Source: Bacillus sp. 103mf
GTDB lineage: Bacteria; Bacillota; Bacilli; Bacillales; Bacillaceae_G
Length of the DNA stretch: 64,000 bases
Assembly: GCF_900116295.1 (NCBI RefSeq)
Contig: NZ_FPAF01000003.1
Span: 62,001-126,000, forward strand
Direction of reading: 5' to 3'
The notes beneath the pieces are model-generated. The model had not been told where the DNA came from and did not search any database. It saw only the letters and a list, made by a program, of their open reading frames with translations. A program made the translations under genes and the position numbers. Every line of letters starts with the position of its first letter. Position 1 is the first letter of the stretch. This document shows, piece after piece, positions 59,312-64,000 of this stretch.

Positions 59312-60664
59312 ATGGAAACAACTGAGCATTTAAGAGAAAAACCGATGAAAAGTCTATTTATTTCTTATTTAATTCCGGCTGTACTTGGAATGGTACTGAT
59401 GTCGGTGAATATTATAATCGATGCGGTTATGGTCAGCCGTGGTGTGGGAGCAAATGGATTGGCTGGAGTAAACGTTGCTGTTCCCGCATTTTCTATCTTT
59501 TTCTCCATCTCACTATGGATTGGGATGGGCGGAGCTACGATGTATTCTATTGCTTTAGGAGAAAATAATATAGAGAGAGCACGTTCTATTTTTACACAAT
59601 CTATGACGGTAGCAGTTACGATTGTTGGTATATTAATGATTATTTGTTTATGGAAAATAGAAGATATAGCGTACTTATTTGGAGCAAATGATGTAATTTT
59701 ACCGTATTCGTTAGATTATCTACACGTATTATTCACCTTTGGAATGATATATGTGTTAGAAAATGTCTTGAGTACATTTATACGAAACGATGGAAATCCG
59801 AATTTGGCTATGGCAGGTTTGATTGTCACAGCGGTGTTAAACATTGTATTTAATTATATTTTTATTTTCATTCTAGGCTGGGGTGTGACAGGATCAGCAT
59901 CTGCTACAATTTTATCTGCAGCAATTGGTTTTCTTGTGCTACTGAGTCATTTCTTTAGAAAAAACAGTATTTTAAAATGGACGAAACTCCATTTAGAATG
60001 GGAAACCGTAAAGCAAATTATGGTCATTGGTTTTCCGAGTTTCACGACAGAGGTTACAGTAGCGATTGTAACGATTGGATTTAATATCACTTTTATTCAA
60101 TATGCTGGTGAACAAGGCGTTGCATCGTATGCTATAGTAAATAGTATTCATGCGATGACGTTACTTTTATTCTTTGGTGTTGGGGCAGCACTGCAACCAA
60201 TCGCAAGCTTCCATTATGGTGCAAACTTAACGGAAAGATTAAAACAAGGGTTACAGATTGCGGTTAAAACAGCTGTTGCACTCGGTGTTATCGCAACACT
60301 GATTGGTTTATTCTTTGGGAAATATCTGGTCGGCTTATTTGACGTTCAATCCGAAGAATTATTAAATATGACGGTTATAGGAATTAGTTTATTCTTCATG
60401 CAATACGTATTTTTAGGTTATAACATTGTGTGTGGTGAATATTTCCAATCTGTACGACAAACAAAAAAATCTGTTTTAATTATTTTAAGTCGAGGATTGT
60501 TACTTATCATTCCTCTTCTGTGGGTGATGCCGAAATTATTTGGTGTAAATGGAATATGGCTTGTAATGCCTGTTGCGGAACTATTAACAGCATGTGCCGT
60601 ATTTGTGATGAATCATTATTCACATCCAGTTTCTATACGTGTGTTGGAAGAAAAACATATATAA
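59312..60664 (+). CDS. MATE-family multidrug efflux transporter
   Basis: 450 residues, twelve hydrophobic helices in two MATE halves (MLMSVNIIIDAVMVSRGVGA-type start; PAVLGMVLMSVNIIIDAVMV at about 23-42). It exports drugs in exchange for Na+ or H+. GTAAAGGAGAATTTTGTA precedes ATG 59312. Induction by the MerR-type regulator just upstream is strongly implied by the operator at 59249. Terminator at 60669. Confidence 0.88.
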   Translation: METTEHLREKPMKSLFISYLIPAVLGMVLMSVNIIIDAVMVSRGVGANGLAGVNVAVPAFSIFFSISLWIGMGGATMYSIALGENNIERARSIFTQSMTVAVTIVGILMIICLWKIEDIAYLFGANDVILPYSLDYLHVLFTFGMIYVLENVLSTFIRNDGNPNLAMAGLIVTAVLNIVFNYIFIFILGWGVTGSASATILSAAIGFLVLLSHFFRKNSILKWTKLHLEWETVKQIMVIGFPSFTTEVTVAIVTIGFNITFIQYAGEQGVASYAIVNSIHAMTLLLFFGVGAALQPIASFHYGANLTERLKQGLQIAVKTAVALGVIATLIGLFFGKYLVGLFDVQSEELLNMTVIGISLFFMQYVFLGYNIVCGEYFQSVRQTKKSVLIILSRGLLLIIPLLWVMPKLFGVNGIWLVMPVAELLTACAVFVMNHYSHPVSIRVLEEKHI

Positions 60665-60668
60665 TGAT

Positions 60669-60704
60669 GAAGTCCCCTTAATATGTTAAGGGGATTTTTT
60701 CTTG
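60669..60704 (+). terminator. Terminator after MATE gene
   Basis: AAGTCCCCTTAA / TTAAGGGGATTTTTT stem with TATG loop. Confidence 0.8.
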
Positions 60705-60831
60705 TTCTATACGAATTCGTACAAATATTACTTTTAAAGGATAAACTATCTTGAATTGGAAAATAAAACTATACAAATAATTGGAAGGATATTATGATGA
60801 AAAAAATGGTGAAATAGGAGAATTTATAGGG

Positions 60832-61413
60832 ATGTTAAAAAAAAAGAGATTCAAAAAGTATTGTTTTATTTTCATTATCATTGCAGCAGTTTATATGAGT
60901 ACTTTACAATATATTATTTACAAGCATGGTCACATGGAAGCACCAGATGATGCGGATTATATGATTGTACTTGGTGCTCGTGTGAAAGGAACAGAACCTT
61001 CTTATGCTTTGCAATATCGTATTGATAAAGCAGCTGAATATTTAAAAACACATCCACAAACAACTGTTATTGTGTCTGGTGGTAAAGGGAAAAGAGAGGA
61101 TATTTCCGAAGCTTTAGCGATGAAACGCGGATTGGTGGCGCAGGGAATTCAAGAAGAACGAATTACAATGGAAGATCGTTCCACGAATACAGATGAGAAC
61201 ATAAAATTTTCAAAACTGCTTATTCCAACAAATAAGAAGAAAGGAATCATTGTAACGAATGATTTTCATATGTACCGCGCGAAAAAAATTGCCGAAAAAC
61301 AAGGATTGCAGCTAGAGGGATTGTCTGCAAGAACACCAAAGCCGATCATCATTCAATCTAATCTTAGAGAGTATGTAGCAATTACGAAGTATTGGATTAT
61401 GAATCAAATATAA
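60832..61413 (+). CDS. YdcF/SanA-like DUF218 membrane protein
   Basis: 193 residues from ATG 60832 after AATAGGAGAATTTATAGGG. A signal-anchor helix (about 11-30, FIFIIIAAVYMSTLQYIIY) is followed by the DUF218 domain: DADYMIVLGARVKGTEPSYA (about 41), VIVSGGKGKREDISEALAMK (about 83), DRSTNTDENIKFSK (about 120) and TNDFHMYRAKKIAEKQGL (about 146). The family (SanA, ElyC, YdcF) acts on envelope-related functions not well defined. The domain is outside the membrane. Confidence 0.8.
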   Translation: MLKKKRFKKYCFIFIIIAAVYMSTLQYIIYKHGHMEAPDDADYMIVLGARVKGTEPSYALQYRIDKAAEYLKTHPQTTVIVSGGKGKREDISEALAMKRGLVAQGIQEERITMEDRSTNTDENIKFSKLLIPTNKKKGIIVTNDFHMYRAKKIAEKQGLQLEGLSARTPKPIIIQSNLREYVAITKYWIMNQI

Positions 61414-61433
61414 TGAGAAATCTTCCGAAATTG

Positions 61434-61545
61434 GTAACTACTCAGTCGCTCTATGAAAAAAAGAGCAGAAAAGCATTTTTTTTAAACGGTCGAGAGGGAC
61501 TGGCTGTGTATAGTAGGGGTCATGCTGTATTCTGCATTATGTTAT
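61434..61545. repeat. Truncated composite bcr1-like repeat
   Basis: Starts GTAACTACTCAGTCGCTCTA like the unit at 52159, continues with GGTCGAGAGGGACTGGCTGT and a bcr1-type GTCATGCTGTATTCTGCAT, then stops. The right CTGAGTAGTTAC end is missing. Confidence 0.5.
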
Positions 61546-61626
61546 TTTAGCATTTTCTTTGCACTGGTAGGAATGTATTACTTCGTTTGGAGTACGATTA
61601 AAGGTATGGAAAGAGGTCTAATATGA
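61522..61626 (+). CDS. 34-residue membrane peptide starting inside a repeat
   Basis: Open frame MLYSALCYFSIFFALVGMYY then FVWSTIKGMERGLI with one hydrophobic helix. The start ATG lies in bcr1-type sequence (GGTCATGCTGTATTCTGCAT) and AGGGG lies only 3 bp upstream, a tight ribosome site. A T-rich hairpin (AGAACCAATT / AATTGGTTCTT-like at 61633-61660) follows as terminator. It may be a normal small gene whose first residues were replaced by the repeat. Confidence 0.4.
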   Translation: MLYSALCYFSIFFALVGMYYFVWSTIKGMERGLI

Positions 61627-61749
61627 TAGGAAAGAACCAATTAAATACGATTGGTTCTTTTTCATGTATCGTTTTGTTTTAAGCATATCGTTTGTCTATA
61701 TACAAAAAATGTGATAATTATGGAGTATTCAGACTATAGGGGGTAGGAT

Positions 61750-62487
61750 ATGATGAATGAAATGATACATACAATGGAACAACATGTATCAGTACGAAAA
61801 TATAAGAAAGAGCCAATTCCAAAGAATATAATCGAAAGAATGATTGGAGCAGCACAGCATGCAGCATCATCACATTTTGTGCAAGCCTATTCAGTTGTAT
61901 ATGTAACAGATGAAGCTTTGAAAGAGCAATTAGCAGAGCTATCTGGAAATCGCCATGTGAAAAGTTGCGCGGCATTCTTTGTTTGCTGTGCAGATTTAAA
62001 GCGGTTAGAAGTTGCATGCGAGAAGCATGGAGCAGAAATTAAATCTAATACTACAGAAAATTTCATTGTGGCAACGGTAGATGTATCTCTGTTTGCTCAA
62101 AATTTAGCGCTTGCCGCTGAATCTCTCGGATACGGCATTTGTTATATTGGGGGAATTCGTAATAACCCAGAACAAGTAAGTGAATTACTACATTTGCCGG
62201 ATAACGTGTACCCAGTCTTTGGAATGACAGTTGGTGTACCAGATGAAAAACATGGCGTGAAACCTCGCTTACCAGTTGGAGCTATTCTACATGAAAACAC
62301 ATATGATGAGAACAAATATAACGAACTACTAGATGAGTATGATCGTACGACCAATGAATATTATAAGGAAAGATTGACAAATCAAAAGGATATAACGTGG
62401 ACAGGATCAATGAGCGAGTTTATGTCACAGGAGAAGCGATTGCATATGAAAGAGTTTTTGGTTAAAAAGGGATTTAATCAAAAATAA
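61750..62487 (+). CDS. NfsA/NfrA-type nitroreductase
   Basis: 245 residues from ATG 61750 after AGGGGGTAGGAT. Flavin oxidoreductase features: HVSVRKYKKEPIPKNIIERM (about 12-31), AAQHAASSHFVQAYSVVYVT (about 34), FAQNLALAAESLGYGICYIG GIRNNP around residue 115-137 and VFGMTVGVPDEKHGVKPRLP (about 157). It reduces nitro compounds, quinones or flavins with NAD(P)H. Terminator at 62495. Confidence 0.88.
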   Translation: MMNEMIHTMEQHVSVRKYKKEPIPKNIIERMIGAAQHAASSHFVQAYSVVYVTDEALKEQLAELSGNRHVKSCAAFFVCCADLKRLEVACEKHGAEIKSNTTENFIVATVDVSLFAQNLALAAESLGYGICYIGGIRNNPEQVSELLHLPDNVYPVFGMTVGVPDEKHGVKPRLPVGAILHENTYDENKYNELLDEYDRTTNEYYKERLTNQKDITWTGSMSEFMSQEKRLHMKEFLVKKGFNQK

Positions 62488-62494
62488 TGTAGAA

Positions 62495-62528
62495 AAAGCA
62501 AATCTGTTTAGACAGGTTTGCTTTTTTG
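62495..62528 (+). terminator. Terminator after nitroreductase gene
   Basis: AAAGCAAATCTGT / ACAGGTTTGCTTT stem then TTTG. Confidence 0.8.
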
Positions 62529-62537
62529 CATGATTAA

Positions 62538-62712
62538 AAAACCGACATAAAATCATTCTTTTTTGGTGGGCGAGAGCATCTAGCCATGCATAGAAGCGGT
62601 CAGTGCCCTTTCCTGCCACATGCAAGTTTTAAAACAAAAGGAGAAAGCAAGTGCAGATCATGTTGTATTCGGTATAGCAGCGACTTATATGTCGGAAAAT
62701 TAAAATGGATAT
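62538..62712 (-). repeat. bcr1-like repeat, copy H
   Basis: Minus-strand copy with ends CCGACAT (62539) and ATGTCGG (62689), and blocks GCGAGAGCATCTAGCCATGC, GCGGTCAGTGCCCTTTCCTG and TATAGCAGCGACTTATATGT. Confidence 0.65.
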
Positions 62713-62839
62713 ATATAGGTAAGAAAGAAGGAGTTTATTGGTCCAATTAGAAGATAGAAAGTGGTTTTGATATTTAGATTGCAAAAGTACAGCTAATATA
62801 TTTGAAATAATTTTATACTCAATGAAAGAAGGAGATTGC

Positions 62840-63679
62840 GTGATATATGAATTAGAACAGCAGCAATTTATTCGTTGTAAGCATCTTTTACAGCAAGAGA
62901 GACACCTTGAGGTACAAGCGATTATTGAAGGGAATAATCCAGGGCGTGTGTTTGTTGATCATGTTGAGTTTCCACAGTCAGGCCTAGTATGGCTTGGTAA
63001 TTTGGATGGTTTTATTTTTATTGGTAATTCGAATAATGAATCGTTTAATTCTGAAATAAAGAAGTTTTTAAATGAAAAAATTGCTAAAGAAGCGATTGAA
63101 CTAGGTGTACATTGGTTCGAAGGATTTGGCCATGGAACAAATTGGGATGAAACAATTAGAAATATATTGAATGGCTATTTATATGAGGAATCTAATCAAA
63201 GAGTATACAAATTATATGAAAATCAGTACCAGATTGAAAGTGAACCGAAAATTGATGAGGCATATACAGTTTTTAAAATAACAAAAGAAAATGTAATTGC
63301 TAATCGCTTATATGATCATTCATTTTTGGTATCAAAACTTTCATTATTTTGGGATTCTATAGAATCTTTCTTGGAAAAAGGCATTGGATATGTGATTATG
63401 TATAAAAATGAAGTAGTAAGTATTTGTTTTTCAGGATTTGTTAGTGAAAATACACATGCAGTAGATATTGAAACAACGAAAGAGCATCGCGGGAAAAAAT
63501 TAGCTCAGAAAGTTGCACATGCATTTGTACAGGATTGTCTCGCTAATGGGAAAACTCCTTATTGGGATTGTATGGAAGAGAACACATCTTCAATTGTGAT
63601 TGCAGAGAGTTTAGGATTTGTAAATGTGTTTAATTATATAGTATATGACTATCAGTTTTTACCTGAAGGACAAGAATAG
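62840..63679 (+). CDS. GNAT acetyltransferase, ZmaR-like
   Basis: About 279 residues from GTG 62840, placed 6 nt after AAGGAG; ATG 62822 is inside that site. The two-part architecture (an N-terminal domain of about 130 residues, then a C-terminal GNAT fold with ISICFSGFVSENTHAVDIET-like strand, TTKEHRGKKLAQKVAHAFVQ acetyl-CoA loop and WDCMEENTSSIVIAESLGFV) matches the GNAT family that includes the zwittermicin resistance protein ZmaR. The substrate is not known. Confidence 0.75.
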   Translation: MIYELEQQQFIRCKHLLQQERHLEVQAIIEGNNPGRVFVDHVEFPQSGLVWLGNLDGFIFIGNSNNESFNSEIKKFLNEKIAKEAIELGVHWFEGFGHGTNWDETIRNILNGYLYEESNQRVYKLYENQYQIESEPKIDEAYTVFKITKENVIANRLYDHSFLVSKLSLFWDSIESFLEKGIGYVIMYKNEVVSICFSGFVSENTHAVDIETTKEHRGKKLAQKVAHAFVQDCLANGKTPYWDCMEENTSSIVIAESLGFVNVFNYIVYDYQFLPEGQE

Positions 63680-63962
63680 TAAGAATAAACCAATCTGAAA
63701 AAGGAATGAACCAGGCGTGTTGATTATCCAGTAAAAAACCATAAATACATACAAAAATGAAGAGAAATTCCCAGGTGTTTTTAAATTATAAAAGAATCAC
63801 CAGAAAAGATTTTAGTAGAAGCTAAAGTCTTTTTTTGTTTGTAAAATAAAAATATTTCCAATTTTCGATTGACGATTTATTCCTATACTGCTAATATACT
63901 GAATAATTTTGCAAAATTATAAAACTGATTCGATAGATACCGAATCAAAGAGAGGGGACCAT
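63680..63962. other. Intergenic region at right edge
   Basis: No gene seen. AGAGAGGGGACCAT at 63949-63962 is the ribosome site of the gene that runs off the window. TTGACG at 63869 and TATACTG near 63890 could be its promoter. Confidence 0.45.
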
Positions 63963-64000
63963 ATGGTACACATTACATCTTGGTTTGAACGACATGTCAA
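63963..64000 (+). CDS. Start of a gene cut by the window end
   Basis: ATG 63963 after GAGAGGGGACCAT, reading MVHITSWFERHV. Too short to assign. Confidence 0.55.
   Translation, partial: MVHITSWFERHV

Overview
The window looks like chromosomal DNA of the Bacillus cereus group (B. cereus / B. thuringiensis type). The support is low GC, strong AGGAGG-type ribosome binding sites, a core block with B. subtilis counterparts (dynA, ypbS, ypcP, queT, ypeQ, ytzC, fbpB), BC1881- and DUF2642-type small genes, IS231/MIC231-type ends, and many bcr1-like repeats. These are recognitions from memory; no database was searched.

About 1-31.9 kb is accessory. Two putative immunity-type genes (LRR and DUF4240) open the window; the second carries a one-base frame break and its 3' end is replaced by a Tn3-family transposon (2243-7130: pentapeptide-repeat passenger, tnpR, res, tnpA). 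Next come a TetR gene that appears leaderless, small membrane proteins, an acyl-ACP desaturase-like protein, CarD and small spore-former genes. At 14557 a 312-bp Tn3-derived mini-element carrying a res-like site begins a second island. It holds a decayed operon, Lrp and DJ-1 genes, tandem IS231-like mini-elements, a run of small plasmid/phage-like genes and a CRISPR-Cas locus. It ends at a second Tn3-type element with AraC, a VOC protein, its own res site and a serine resolvase (29387-31854). The two res sites lie in direct orientation about 16.5 kb apart, so the CRISPR island is a plausible resolvase excision unit.

The CRISPR-Cas locus (20.5-28.6 kb) is the highlight. It is an interference-only type I-B operon, cas6-cas8b-cas7-cas5-cas3, with no cas1, cas2 or cas4. 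It is bracketed by near-perfect 184-bp inverted repeats that are the leaders of two divergent arrays (7 and 12 repeat units), so the locus is mirror-symmetric around an asymmetric operon. Between the left leader and the cas promoter lies an isolated degenerate CRISPR repeat (22 of 28 positions) in the same direction as cas, a candidate for a Cas-guiding regulatory RNA.

About 32-64 kb is mostly core genome: a YeiB-like protein, a Fur-controlled mini-protein, double dynamin, sulfurtransferase, two tandem structured RNAs (possibly 6S-like), a lipoprotein/ATP-grasp/DUF350 operon, an M-box riboswitch in front of a membrane-less P-type ATPase remnant, a 5'-3' exonuclease, FbpB, two RNase H-like proteins, a preQ1 riboswitch with queT, a cold-shock protein, a DUF485/acetate-permease pair, a class III aminotransferase, a MerR-MATE efflux pair with a textbook 19-bp-spacer operator, a nitroreductase and a GNAT protein. 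bcr1-like repeats are scattered only through this part.
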